From Actinoplanes sp. NBRC 103695 (GTDB lineage Bacteria; Actinomycetota; Actinomycetes; Mycobacteriales; Micromonosporaceae): a stretch of 64,000 nucleotides of DNA. Under the pieces are notes generated by a model, which saw nothing but the letters and a program-made list of their open reading frames with translations, was not told the DNA's origin and searched no databases. The stretch covers positions 1 to 64,000 of the forward strand of contig NZ_BSTL01000032.1 of assembly GCF_030269485.1 (NCBI RefSeq), written 5' to 3'. The translations under genes were made by a program, and so were the position numbers. The stretch's first letter is position 1; the number at the start of each line of letters is the position of its first letter. This document shows, piece by piece, positions 53,963 to 62,113 of the stretch.

Positions 53963-54235
53963 GTGCCTCACCCCTCTCGTCTCGCACGCAGACCTGGCAT
54001 CTGTGATCCGCGTTCGGCGCCGGCGCCGCGGTCTGGTCACCGTTGCCCCGCCGCGCTCTACGGCTGCGTCGTGTCTCACATACGCCTCGTCGACCGGTCC
54101 CAGCGAACCGGGCGTTCGACACCGCGCCTGCTGATCGCGGTTCGTCGGCCTTCCGACCGTGGCAACGCCTCTGGGCGAACTCTGCACGTGTGCCCCGCGG
54201 CCCGTCAGTGCCAGCGCTGTGCAGGTGAACGGTGA
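53963..54235 (+). CDS. Possible 90-aa basic protein coupled to primase
   Basis: A GTG at 53963 follows CCAAGGAG by 7 bases, and the frame ends with TGA overlapping the primase GTG (54232-54235). The C-terminus LHVCPAARQCQRCAGER has a Cys cluster. Codon third positions are less GC-rich than in neighbours, so I am unsure. Confidence 0.4.
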   Translation: MPHPSRLARRPGICDPRSAPAPRSGHRCPAALYGCVVSHIRLVDRSQRTGRSTPRLLIAVRRPSDRGNASGRTLHVCPAARQCQRCAGER

Positions 54236-55236
54236 ACGCCTCCTGGCCGACCAATCCGATCGACCGGATCGAACCAGGGCCGCCGGTTACGACGGCAGAC
54301 CTGGTGGCCGCCGCGATCGGCTACGCCGCAGCGGGTATCGCGGTGCTGCCGTTGCACACCCCGGGAGCGGATGGTGCCTGCAGTTGCCGAGCCGGTAAGG
54401 CCTGTGGCTCACCGGGCAAGCATCCCCGCGTTCGTCGCGGCCTGCACGATGCCTCCCGGCAGCCGGAGGCCATCCGGGCGTGGTGGGCGCGGTGGCCGCA
54501 CGCGAACATCGGCCTGATCACCGGAACGGTGCTGGACGTCTGCGACATCGACACCAGCAGCGGACTGCACATCGTTCTCGACCTGCTCGACGTGATCCGC
54601 CCGCCCGGACCGCTGATCCGTACCGGCTCCGGCTGGCACTTGTGGTACGCCGCCAGCGACCTGGCCAGCCGCGTCACGATCGCACCCGGGGTCGACTGGC
54701 GCGGTCGCGGCGGCCTGGTCGTCGCCCCGCCGTCGCTGCACCACAGCGGAACCCGGTACACATTCCAGCAGCCCTGGCAGCACGCCGACCTGCCGGTCTG
54801 CCCGCCGCAACTGCGCGCCCTGATCCTTCCCGCACCGCCGCCGGTCAGCGCACCGGCGGTCCCGATCGCGGATCTGGACCGCTACGTGCAGGCGGCGCTC
54901 GACGGGGAAGCCGATCGCGTGCGTCGTGCCCCGCGGCCGGTGATCAGCGGCGGCCGGCGCATCAGCGGCGGCGGCCGCAACGACGCGCTGAACCGGGCCG
55001 CGTTCCGGCTCGGGCAACTGGCCGCGTACACCCCCATGGACGAGGCAGCCGTGCGCCGCGAACTCACCGAGGCTGCCCTGAGCGCAGGGTTGAGCCGCGC
55101 CGAGATCCAGCGCACCCTGTCGTCCGGGTGGCGAGCCGGGTTGCGTCATCCCCGGCGCCTCGATACCCGGCAGAATGCCGTCGCACGTCGTGTCAGGAAA
55201 GTACCGGTTCAGACCTGGCCGGGACCACACAGCTGA
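54232..55236 (+). CDS. Bifunctional DNA primase/polymerase (PrimPol N-terminal domain)
   Basis: 334 aa. It matches the Prim-Pol (AEP) domain: ALGYAA-like start AIGYAAAGIAVLPLH, the Cys/Gly loop CSCRAGKACGSPGKHPRVR, NIGLITGTVLDVCDIDTSSG (catalytic Asp pair, about 92-111), RTGSGWHLWYAA and GVDWRGRGGLVVAPPS (about 160-175). A short C-terminal helical region (DEAAVRRELTEAALSAG) resembles PriCT domains. No helicase domain is attached, unlike plasmid replication primases. It could prime the complementary strand after ssDNA entry. Confidence 0.88.
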   Translation: MNASWPTNPIDRIEPGPPVTTADLVAAAIGYAAAGIAVLPLHTPGADGACSCRAGKACGSPGKHPRVRRGLHDASRQPEAIRAWWARWPHANIGLITGTVLDVCDIDTSSGLHIVLDLLDVIRPPGPLIRTGSGWHLWYAASDLASRVTIAPGVDWRGRGGLVVAPPSLHHSGTRYTFQQPWQHADLPVCPPQLRALILPAPPPVSAPAVPIADLDRYVQAALDGEADRVRRAPRPVISGGRRISGGGRNDALNRAAFRLGQLAAYTPMDEAAVRRELTEAALSAGLSRAEIQRTLSSGWRAGLRHPRRLDTRQNAVARRVRKVPVQTWPGPHS

Positions 55237-55486
55237 CGCCAGCGGGGCCGTCACCCACCGCACTTCCCCAGCTCGACCCCGCCCAACGGCAGGACGGCGC
55301 CCGCTCACTATGTCGCGGCGCGACGACCCCCACGCGACCCGCATGCCGAACCTGCATTGCGTGGCCCGAGCCAGCGCAGGCGGGCCGGTCCCCACGGGAG
55401 GGCAACGACGGCTGCTCCGAGACGTGCACACGTGACGGTCCCGTCATCCCGGCTGGGGCGGTCCGAGGACGTCGATTGGTTCCGCT

Positions 55487-55647
55487 GCTGAGGGACCCGA
55501 AGGTCAGCCCACCCAGGCCAGGGGCAGCAAGCCCCGGCAGAACATCTTGGCCAACATCGCCTCGCTTCGCTCGACGCCAAGATCTTCTGACTCGAACGGG
55601 GCCTGCGCCCCTCGGCCTATGTGCGGGCTCTGACCGGCCCCGTCAGC
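55487..55647 (+). repeat. Structured leader element B1
   Basis: 161-base rod upstream of ssb1. Outer stem GCTGA (55487) / TCAGC (55643-55647). Then AGGTCAG / CTGACCG and AGGCC..GGGGC..GC / GC..GCCCC..GGCCT. Next GCAAGCCCCG / CGGGGCCTGC. Inner stem CAGAA-C-ATCTTGGC / GCCAAGAT-C-TTCTG with the C-C mismatch (55543 and 55584). The 3-prime motif GTCAGCGCGGCACC overlaps the end. Bases 55237-55486 upstream are part of the same untranslated leader. Confidence 0.82.
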
Positions 55648-55726
55648 GCGGCACCGCGGCGCCCGGATCACCCGATCCGAGCAGCTTCGCGGACCGCATC
55701 GCACCACGTGAACGGGAGCTAAGTAC

Positions 55727-56155
55727 ATGTCGGAGTTCAGCTTCTCCTTCGAGGGCAACCTCGCCTTCAAGCCCGAGCTCGAGATCACGAAAAGCGGGCA
55801 GATGCTGTGCCGGCTGCGGGTCGCCCACAATCGTCGCCGCAAGGTCGGAGGCGACTGGGTCGACACGGCCCCCATGTGGGCGCAGGTCACCGTCTGGGGT
55901 GAGCTCGCCGAACGGTGTGCCGAGTTGAGTAAGGGCGACACCGTGGTCGTCAGGGCCCGCGACGACTTGAACGTGTGGGCCTTCACCCGACCGGACGGCA
56001 CCCCCGGTGGCCTCCTCGAGGTCACCGCCGAGAACGTGTCGGTGTCCATGCGCTTCACCGGAGCCCTCCCGGTGCCCAGCGACCGCCCCGCCGGCGACGC
56101 GTGGGATCCCGCCACCGCCGAGCCCGAGGCCGAGCGCGAGTTGCAGGCCGCCTGA
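55727..56155 (+). CDS. ssb: Single-stranded DNA-binding protein (SSB 1)
   Basis: 142 aa OB-fold protein. FEGNLAFKPELEITKSGQML at the N-terminus, LRVAHNRRRKVGGDW, TAPMWAQVTVWGELAERCAE and KGDTVVVRARDDLNVWAF follow the SSB strand order. The usual acidic tip ending in Pro-Phe is missing (C-terminus ERELQAA), so interaction with SSB partner proteins may differ. ATG at 55727, 79 bases after element B1. Confidence 0.9.
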   Translation: MSEFSFSFEGNLAFKPELEITKSGQMLCRLRVAHNRRRKVGGDWVDTAPMWAQVTVWGELAERCAELSKGDTVVVRARDDLNVWAFTRPDGTPGGLLEVTAENVSVSMRFTGALPVPSDRPAGDAWDPATAEPEAERELQAA

Positions 56156-56235
56156 CCGCCAGCCCGGGGCCGGTCATCCGGCCGGCCCCGGCCTCCTTGC
56201 CGACCAGTTCGAACCACCTCCGGGGAGTTGTCGTC

Positions 56236-56700
56236 ATGAGCCAGGGACCGTCGAAGCAGATCTTCTCCAGTCTGATCCAGGGCACCGTTCGGGGCCGCTA
56301 CGAGCAGGGACACACCAGCGGCGGGCGAGCCTTCGTCAAGTTCCGCATCGTGCACCGCACCGGCTACCGCAGAGACGGCAAGTGGGTGCCCACCACGCCG
56401 ATGGAGTTCGAGGTGACCTGCTGGGACGAAGATCAGATGCTGCTCGCCCGCTCCCTGCGGCCCGGCGCCGAAGTCCTCGTCACGGTCAAGAAGTTCTTCG
56501 CCTACCTGGACCAGAGCGACGAGCCGGTCATCAACATCACACCCGCCGACATCGTGGTCCTGCCGGGCAGCACGCCCGCCCCGACCGCGCCGCGCCGGCA
56601 GCGCAGCGGCGACCTGGTCGTCAGCCCTCACGGCGAGAACATCGCCGCCGCCAGCTGGCCTGACGTCGTGACCGACCCGCAGCTCGTGCATCACCGCTAA
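56236..56700 (+). CDS. ssb: Single-stranded DNA-binding protein (SSB 2)
   Basis: 154 aa from the ATG at 56236 (GGGGAG upstream). OB fold: IFSSLIQGTVRGRYEQGHTS, FVKFRIVHRTGYRRDGKWVP, MEFEVTCWDEDQMLLARSL and EVLVTVKKFFAYLDQ. It diverges strongly from SSB 1 and also lacks the acidic Pro-Phe tail. Two non-identical SSBs in tandem suggest different ssDNA substrates or a hetero-oligomer. Confidence 0.85.
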   Translation: MSQGPSKQIFSSLIQGTVRGRYEQGHTSGGRAFVKFRIVHRTGYRRDGKWVPTTPMEFEVTCWDEDQMLLARSLRPGAEVLVTVKKFFAYLDQSDEPVINITPADIVVLPGSTPAPTAPRRQRSGDLVVSPHGENIAAASWPDVVTDPQLVHHR

Positions 56701-56713
56701 CCCGATCGCATCC

Positions 56714-56741
56714 AGGCCGGCCCGCGTGTGCGGGCCGGCCT
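56714..56741 (+). terminator. Terminator after ssb pair
   Basis: AGGCCGGCCCGC (56714-56725) pairs with GCGGGCCGGCCT (56730-56741) around GTGT, followed by TT, 13 bases after the ssb2 stop. Confidence 0.75.
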
Positions 56742-56765
56742 TTCGTCGTTCAGGAGGTCCGCTGC

Positions 56766-57056
56766 TTGACAGCATTGCCCAACCCCTGCGGCGCCGCCCT
56801 ATCCGGTACGCCGATCCGGCTCACGCCGATCCAGGTGCGAGTGGTCACCTGTTGCCGCGGCTGGTACTTCGAGCACAGCGCCGAGTGCCGGACGCCGCAC
56901 GTGGCTCGGCCGTGCAGCGACTGCTACGCCGACCCCGGCACTCCACACATCTACCCGTGCTGCTCGTGGTTCGACGCCGAACCGGTCGACGGCCCGGATG
57001 AGACGGCGCCGTGGCCCGATGCTGCCCGCTGGCCGGGCCATCCTCTCGCCGACTAA
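56766..57056 (+). CDS. 96-aa Cys-rich small protein
   Basis: TTG start after CAGGAGGTCC. Eight Cys/His-rich positions in VTCCRGWYFEHSAECRTPHV and PCSDCYADPGTPHIYPCCSW suggest two zinc sites. No family known. The hairpin-RBS-TTG arrangement is identical to that before 47794. Confidence 0.6.
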   Translation: MTALPNPCGAALSGTPIRLTPIQVRVVTCCRGWYFEHSAECRTPHVARPCSDCYADPGTPHIYPCCSWFDAEPVDGPDETAPWPDAARWPGHPLAD

Positions 57057-57345
57057 CGCCCGCCTCGCCCACGACGAGCACCTGTTCGGCTTCACTCCTC
57101 GGCGGAGCGCCGCCGGTTGCATGACATCAACGCCACCCGATACACCTGGCGCCCGGTGTCATAGACGAATTCCACTGCATACGTGCGTCAGCACGACCGA
57201 ACCCGGCGGGTAACAGTCTCCGCCGCCAGAAACACCTGAGTAGAGGAGACGGAGGGCCGTGCCGAACAAGGCACCGGCGCGGCGCAGGCGGCCCGGTGCT
57301 CACCGGGTGTGTCAGCCCGGCGAACCGGTCGGCGCAGCCGGCCCG

Positions 57346-57556
57346 GCGAACGCGGTGGCGACACCCGGCCGCCGCGTTCGCCAGTCCTCAGTGATGACCG
57401 GCCCGGCAACAGTCAGGCAAGCCGGCAAAACATCTTGGAAGCGCAGCACTAACCCTCACGAACGCCTCCCGTGCTGCGCTCCCAAGATCTTTTGACCCGA
57501 GTGCTGGCTTGCCAGCCGCCGCCGTGCCGTTCCCCCGATGGCCTGTCAGCGCGGCA
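57346..57556 (+). repeat. Structured leader element C1
   Basis: About 210 bases. It begins with a separate hairpin GCGAACGCGG (57346-57355) / CCGCGTTCGC. The core rod 57416-57513 has GGCAAGCC (57416-57423) / GGCTTGCC (57506-57513) and CAAAA-C-ATCTTGG / CCAAGAT-C-TTTTG (C-C mismatch 57431 and 57489). It continues into AGCGCAGCAC / GTGCTGCGCT. The 3-prime motif GTCAGCGCGGCA (57545-57556) is followed by CCCGGT / ACCGGG. Compared with B the G-C pair in CAGAA / TTCTG is A-T here, a compensatory change. A GTG-started frame at 57259-57495 runs through the element and I reject it as a gene. Confidence 0.82.
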
Positions 57557-57611
57557 ACCCCGGTGCCAACCGGGCAGACGCCGCACCCTCCGCTACCCGG
57601 AAGGCAGCGCC

Positions 57612-57800
57612 ATGAACGACAACACCGAGGCCACCACCACCGAGCCGACCGCCCCAGCCACCGACCGCCGGTCGCTGCGCGCGACCACCCGTCACCTGGC
57701 CCACCCGCTGGTGCACGTCGCCGGGCTGCTTGCCGCGCACGTCGCCGCGCTGGCGGTGCTGGAGAAGACGCCGCTGCTCGCCCTGCTCTCGCTGCACTGA
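57612..57800 (+). CDS. 62-aa single-pass membrane protein
   Basis: ATG at 57612 after GGAAGGCAGCGCC. The Thr/Pro-rich first half is followed by one hydrophobic helix (about 38-60, VHVAGLLAAHVAALAVL). Sole gene between element C1 and the next ORF. Function unknown. Confidence 0.6.
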   Translation: MNDNTEATTTEPTAPATDRRSLRATTRHLAHPLVHVAGLLAAHVAALAVLEKTPLLALLSLH

Positions 57801-57970
57801 TCTCCCTGCGGTCCTGGTGGGTGTGCCGCCTTGGCGAAGCACCCGCCAGGACCTACGCGCGTGCACGCAACGCGTCAGCGACGGCGCCTCGATCTCGGAG
57901 GCGCTGCTACGCCGTGCCATAGGCCTTGCCACCAGACCGCTGTCACCCAGACTCAGCAAGGAATCAAACG

Positions 57971-58726
57971 ATGGATGACGCCATATCCGTGACCGGCCCT
58001 TACCGCCCATCGCCTGCAGTGCGACACTGCGACGCCGGTGGACACCGGCTCGACCCCGGCCAGCCATGGTGGCTGATCTCCGAACCCCACCGCGGCTGGC
58101 TCCACAACACGGGCGCGTCATGCGCAGCCCACCTTCCTGACCAGCGCACATCGGTAGACGAGGGTCGCCTCTATCGCGTCGGCGACTTGTTCGACTCCGA
58201 CCGCCCAAGCTGGCCACAAGGCTCGCACCTGTGGCTGGACTCCGACGGCGGCACCCGGCTGGCGATCTTCCTGACCGCCCCGAGTCGGCGTGAGATCTCC
58301 GCCGTCGAGTCCGGCACACCACGCTTCGCCTGGACTGAGCAAGGCGTCAACGGCCTGCTGTTGTTCAAGTACGGCGACTCGCCGTGGAACGACGCCCCGT
58401 TCAACCCGAACCGGCTCAGCGAACCCTTCGCCGGTGTGCCGATACCGCGCGGCACCCACAGCCAAACCCTCACGTTCCTGGTGCACGCCGGCACCGGGCG
58501 CATCGCCGCGATGAGGATGTTCACCTGGCCGGCGTACTTCCTCAACCACGTCGTCAACTCCGTGCACCGGCTCGCTGCACGCGACTACAGCGACATCGCA
58601 GCGCACACAGCACTGCAGGACTTCTACCGCCGCTACCCCGACGGCCCGTCGCTGTACCGCCTCGTCCGCACCCTGCCACCCGACGCCACGTGCACCGGCG
58701 GGCAGCGCGAAGACCGTCCTTACTGA
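57971..58726 (+). CDS. Hypothetical protein
   Basis: 251 aa from the ATG at 57971 (AAGGAATCAAACG upstream). Motifs: RHCDAGGHRLDPGQPWWLIS, LYRVGDLFDSDRPSWPQGSH and IPRGTHSQTLTFLVHAGTGR. The last looks like a WYL/DUF-type beta strand but I cannot place it. Confidence 0.6.
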   Translation: MDDAISVTGPYRPSPAVRHCDAGGHRLDPGQPWWLISEPHRGWLHNTGASCAAHLPDQRTSVDEGRLYRVGDLFDSDRPSWPQGSHLWLDSDGGTRLAIFLTAPSRREISAVESGTPRFAWTEQGVNGLLLFKYGDSPWNDAPFNPNRLSEPFAGVPIPRGTHSQTLTFLVHAGTGRIAAMRMFTWPAYFLNHVVNSVHRLAARDYSDIAAHTALQDFYRRYPDGPSLYRLVRTLPPDATCTGGQREDRPY

Positions 58727-58878
58727 CCCACCAGGCCACGGTCGCTGACCGAGGCCGCCTCGAGACCGGCGAGCAAAACTGCGGCTGGCCGCCTCGCCTC
58801 TTCCTGGCAGCAGCATCCTCCACGCCTGCACGTCGCACACCCTCGTAGCGAGCAACCCACGCAGCGCTGGAGCCGCTC

Positions 58879-59038
58879 GCTGAGGGACCCGAGGTCAGCC
58901 CGCCCAGGCCAGGCGTGCAAGACCCGGCAGAACATCTTGGCCCACACCCATCTCGCTTCGCTCGACGCCAAGATCTTCTGACTCGAACGGGGCTTGCACC
59001 CCTAAGCCCACGTGCGTGCTCTGACCGGTCCCGTCAGC
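58879..59038 (+). repeat. Structured leader element B2
   Basis: 160-base rod, close to B1. Outer stem GCTGAGGGACC (58879) / GGTCCCGTCAGC (ends 59038). GGTCAG / CTGACC. GTGCAAG / CTTGCAC. Inner CAGAA-C-ATCTTGGC / GCCAAGAT-C-TTCTG (C-C at 58933 and 58975). The loop-side sequence CTCGCTTCGCTCGAC is shared with B1. GTCAGCGCGGCACC follows, then CCCC / GGGG. The ATG of the next gene is 77 bases downstream. Confidence 0.82.
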
Positions 59039-59115
59039 GCGGCACCCCAGCGCCGGGGCCCACTCGGTCCCGCAGGGCGGGCCGCATCAGATACAGCCTG
59101 ATGGAGGCACCCAGT

Positions 59116-59733
59116 ATGACCGAGAACGTCGTCGACCAGACCACGCCCGCCACCGCGGCCGATCAGCCCTCCGCCACTGACGAGCGGCCAGCCGCCCCGC
59201 AGGGCTCGGTCTATCTGTCCGACGTCCTGGCCAGCATCCGCCGCCACGTCAGTGCCAACGGCTGGTGCTCGACCGCCGAGGACGTCACGTTGCAGGCGTT
59301 GAACGACGGGCTGGCATTCGAGGAGGCCAGCTCCGAGCCCGGATGTGGCCCCTCCTGCAAGCTTTGCTATCCCGAGGCCACAACCCCGGCCGACTCCGGG
59401 CCGGTGGTCGAGCGGTTCACCGCCGCCGAAGGCACCGATCCGTTCATCACGAAGGCCCGCCTGAAGAAGGCGATCAGGAAAGCCTACGACCTCGGTTACG
59501 ACTGGGACCAGTGTCACACCCTGTACCGCGAGCTCATCGACACCTACGAGCTGGACGAGGTGCCGCTTCCGGTGACCACGTACACGGTCGCCTTCACCGT
59601 CACCGACGAGCACCTGGACGGCCAGGCGCCTGACGAGGACGGCATGGCACATGCCCTGCGGGCCGGGGTCACGGCCGACTTCACCGTCGCGGCCGAGTCC
59701 ACCGAGATGGCTACGCCCACTCTGCGGCCGTAG
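59116..59733 (+). CDS. Hypothetical protein with Cys pair
   Basis: 205 aa from the ATG at 59116 (ATGGAGG upstream). SVYLSDVLASIRRHVSANGW and EPGCGPSCKLCYPE are the clearest segments, then a helical domain ITKARLKKAIRKAYDLGYDW and a beta strand YTVAFTVTDEHLDG. Unknown family. Confidence 0.6.
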   Translation: MTENVVDQTTPATAADQPSATDERPAAPQGSVYLSDVLASIRRHVSANGWCSTAEDVTLQALNDGLAFEEASSEPGCGPSCKLCYPEATTPADSGPVVERFTAAEGTDPFITKARLKKAIRKAYDLGYDWDQCHTLYRELIDTYELDEVPLPVTTYTVAFTVTDEHLDGQAPDEDGMAHALRAGVTADFTVAAESTEMATPTLRP

Positions 59734-59754
59734 ATATCACAGGCGGCTCGGCCG

Positions 59755-59772
59755 GTTCGCCGGCCGGGCGCC
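59755..59772 (+). terminator. Hairpin with TTCG loop
   Basis: CGGCCGG and CCGGCCG flank TTCG near 59755-59772, about 20 bases after the stop. This is a compact terminator-like hairpin. Confidence 0.6.
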
Positions 59773-59948
59773 TTGATGGCCTGACTGCTCTAACCGCCTG
59801 ATCGTGCGAGTTCGCTGGCTACCGCCGGGTGCTTACCGCTGCCCGGTGTCGACATCTGTTCGTCATCGAGGCTCGAGGGCGCCGCGCCAGCGAGGACGGA
59901 TCTCTGCGATCACCCACTGGAACCGAGTCCTGTACGAAAGGAATGCCG

Positions 59949-59993
59949 ATGGGCGCCTGGAGACTGCGCACTCTCGCGGGAACCACGCCATGA
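59949..59993 (+). CDS. 14-aa leader peptide ORF
   Basis: ATG at 59949, 6-7 bases after GAAAGGA; the peptide is MGAWRLRTLAGTTP and its TGA overlaps the ATG of the next gene (59990-59993). The overlap indicates translational coupling. It could be a regulatory leader peptide. Confidence 0.5.
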   Translation: MGAWRLRTLAGTTP

Positions 59994-60835
59994 CCGGAAC
60001 CACGCGGCCCGCCGCTGACGGAAGCGGCAAACCATCTTTCCGCACCGACCTGACGGCGTCAGATGAACCGCCCGCACCCCTCCGCGCGGGTCCGAATCTG
60101 GCAAGCACGCTGCACGTCGTGCAGTTCTCCGGGGGCATCGGCAGCTGGGCTGCCGCCATGCGCGTCGCCGAAAAACACGGCACCGACAATCTCATTCTGC
60201 TCGCCGCCGACACCAAAGCCGAAGACCCCGATCTGTGGCGCTTCGTCGCCGACGCCGGCGTCCACTTCCGCGTCGACCCGGTGATCGTCGCTGACGGCCG
60301 TACACCGTGGCAGGTCTTCGCCGATCAGCGCTTCGTCGGAAATTCCCGCATCGCTCCTTGCTCAGTGCACCTGAAACAAAGGCCCTGCCGGCGATGGCTG
60401 ACCGAGCACGCCGACCCGAACCGCACCGTGCTGTACGTCGGGATCGACTGGAGCGAGCGACGCCGCGTGCCGGCCATCGAGCGAGGCTGGTCACCGTGGA
60501 CCGTTCGCTTCCCGATGTGCGAGCCGCCCTATCTCAGCAAGGACCAGATGCTGCAGTGGGCGACGGCTGTCGGCCTCACGCCACCGCGGCTGTACGAGCA
60601 GGGCTTCGCCCACAACGACTGTTTCGGTGTCTGCGTACGCGCTGGGCAACGCCAATGGCGGCATCTGCTTGAGGTGGCGCCCGAGCGGTACCTGGCAGCC
60701 GAAGCCCACGAAGACGAACTGCGGCGCTCGCTCGGTGATGTGGCGATCCTCAAGGAACGTCGCGCCGGTGTCAGCTACCCGCTGCCGTTGCGTGAGCTAC
60801 GTCTTCGCGCCCAGCGTGCCGACGAAGCTGCCTGA
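59990..60835 (+). CDS. PP-loop PAPS-reductase-like protein
   Basis: 281 aa from the ATG at 59990. The N-type PP-loop HVVQFSGGIGSWAAAMRVAE (SGGxxS about 42-47) and LILLAADTKAEDPDLW are typical of phosphoadenosine-phosphosulfate reductase-like enzymes. Conserved Cys/His segments follow: SRIAPCSVHLKQRPCRRWL and FAHNDCFGVCVRAGQRQW. The same fold serves DndC-type DNA phosphorothioation and tRNA thiolation. No dnd genes are nearby. In phage and plasmid genomes such proteins are linked to DNA modification or sulfur transfer. The leader 59734-59948 has paired stems CGCTGGC / GCCAGCG. Confidence 0.82.
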   Translation: MTGTTRPAADGSGKPSFRTDLTASDEPPAPLRAGPNLASTLHVVQFSGGIGSWAAAMRVAEKHGTDNLILLAADTKAEDPDLWRFVADAGVHFRVDPVIVADGRTPWQVFADQRFVGNSRIAPCSVHLKQRPCRRWLTEHADPNRTVLYVGIDWSERRRVPAIERGWSPWTVRFPMCEPPYLSKDQMLQWATAVGLTPPRLYEQGFAHNDCFGVCVRAGQRQWRHLLEVAPERYLAAEAHEDELRRSLGDVAILKERRAGVSYPLPLRELRLRAQRADEAA

Positions 60836-61099
60836 GCAGCTCCACGGCCGTGTGAAGCAGTCGCGTCCGCCAGCCGTGCGGAGATCGCGCCACGCCGCCG
60901 CCTCGTTCGCCGATGGCCAGATCGGCTGTACCCGGCTGCCGACCGGGCCACCGAGGCAGACGCCGCACAGGCAGAGACCAGCGCGGCAACACACCGAATC
61001 CAGACCGTCGCGACGCCTCGGCGCTCGATCCCACTGCGGGTCGGGCGTCGAGTGGTTTTCGCGCACGGCCAGCCACGGACAAGAATCAGGAGGCCGGAC

Positions 61100-61684
61100 A
61101 TGAACAACGTCGAATGGGGCGCCATCGAGAGTCAACGCGCTCACCTGATGGCCCCCAGCTACGTGGCCGGCTACGGCCGCCTGCACAACGGCGAATGGGG
61201 CGCCGCCGTCGAGAACGTCGTCGTCTACAGCAGCCGCGAGGGATTGCGCGAGTGGGCGCAGTCGATCGTCAACCGGCTGCCCGGTGACCGGGCCGGTAAG
61301 CCGCTGGTCATCGTCAACCAGGACCAACAGCAGGCGTGGCTGGCCGGAAGCCACGTACTAGGCGCCGACCCTGAGGAACGAGCCGAGTGGACGGCGACGG
61401 TCGAAACCGTCTGCGACCTGATGCAGGCGGTCGCCACGAATCCGGCCACCTTCGGGTGGACTTTCGGCGATGGCGTCACCGAACTCTTCGCCCAGGTCGA
61501 CGAGGACGGAGGTGACGACGACGCCGGTGGGATGGTCGCCGGCGTGAAGGTCGATGGGTTCTGGATCGGCTGCGAGCCACTCCACGACGACGACCTCATG
61601 CGGACCGGCCGCGAAGGCAGCGGGATCGACTTGGCCCATCCGGTACTCATGGTGATCGCCGACCGTATCGACCGAGCGTACTAA
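61100..61684 (+). CDS. Hypothetical protein
   Basis: 194 aa, ATG at 61100 after CAGGAGGCCGGAC. MNNVEWGAIESQRAHLMAPS, NVVVYSSREGLREWAQSIVN and VSDLMQAVA-like helices are seen, with an acidic DEDGGDDDAGG loop. Unknown. Its 264-base leader contains CAGCGCGGCAAC (60979-60990), matching the 3-prime motif of the B/C elements. Confidence 0.6.
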   Translation: MNNVEWGAIESQRAHLMAPSYVAGYGRLHNGEWGAAVENVVVYSSREGLREWAQSIVNRLPGDRAGKPLVIVNQDQQQAWLAGSHVLGADPEERAEWTATVETVCDLMQAVATNPATFGWTFGDGVTELFAQVDEDGGDDDAGGMVAGVKVDGFWIGCEPLHDDDLMRTGREGSGIDLAHPVLMVIADRIDRAY

Positions 61685-61896
61685 CCGGGCGTCGCTAACC
61701 AGGTCGTATCCGTCAGCTAAGACTCAGTGGCGGCGCGACCAGCAGCGGGTGCGGACGCGCTACTACTTCGTGCACCGGCCAGTCCGCTGGACCATCCCGC
61801 ACACCGCTCTGCCGTGCCACTTGGCACATCCGGCAGGTCGCGGTGCTCGGCTGACCCGGTGCATCGGCGTAGACCTCTGCGCTGCACAGCAGAACT

Positions 61897-62113
61897 GGCG
61901 AACGCGGCGGCCATCACTGCGGGCCGCCGCATCCGCCGGTCCGCAGTGATGACCGACCCGGCAGTGGCCAGCAAGCCGGCAAAACATCTTGGAAGCACAG
62001 CACCCGTCATCAACTACCGGCAGCAGCGCTGCGCTTCCAAGATCTTTTGACCCGAAGACTGGCTTGCCCGCCACCGCCCGCGCCGTTCCCCCCGTGGCCT
62101 CGTCAACGCGGCA
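61897..62113 (+). repeat. Structured leader element C2
   Basis: Leading hairpin GGCGAACGCGGCGGCC / GGCCGCCGCATCCGCC from 61897. Core 61971-62067: GTGGC..GCAAGCC / GGCTTGC..GCCAC, CAAAA-C-ATCTTGGAAGC / GCTTCCAAGAT-C-TTTTG (C-C at 61985 and 62044). Motif GTCAACGCGGCA (62102-62113) is followed by GCGCCGGT / ACCGGCGC, perfect over 8 bp. The leading hairpin, core and 3-prime hairpin all differ in sequence from C1 yet pair, which is good evidence for a conserved structure. Confidence 0.82.

Noticed and set aside
57259..57495. 78-codon frame with GTG start and GGAGGG site
   Set aside because: It runs through the conserved C1 rod, so its codons are dictated by the structure; no homologous frame is kept in C2.
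35736..62113. Integron attC sites flanking gene cassettes
   Set aside because: The rods are imperfect inverted repeats between single genes, which recalls attC. But the RYYYAAC / GTTRRRY ends are absent, no integrase is present, and gaps without rods also occur.
35736..62113. Retron or reverse-transcriptase ncRNA
   Set aside because: No reverse-transcriptase gene is in the window and the rods lie before unrelated genes.
35736..62113. Insertion sequences or MITEs
   Set aside because: The elements have no transposase-like terminal repeats or evident target-site duplications and always sit in the same orientation at a fixed distance from a start codon, which random transposition would not give.
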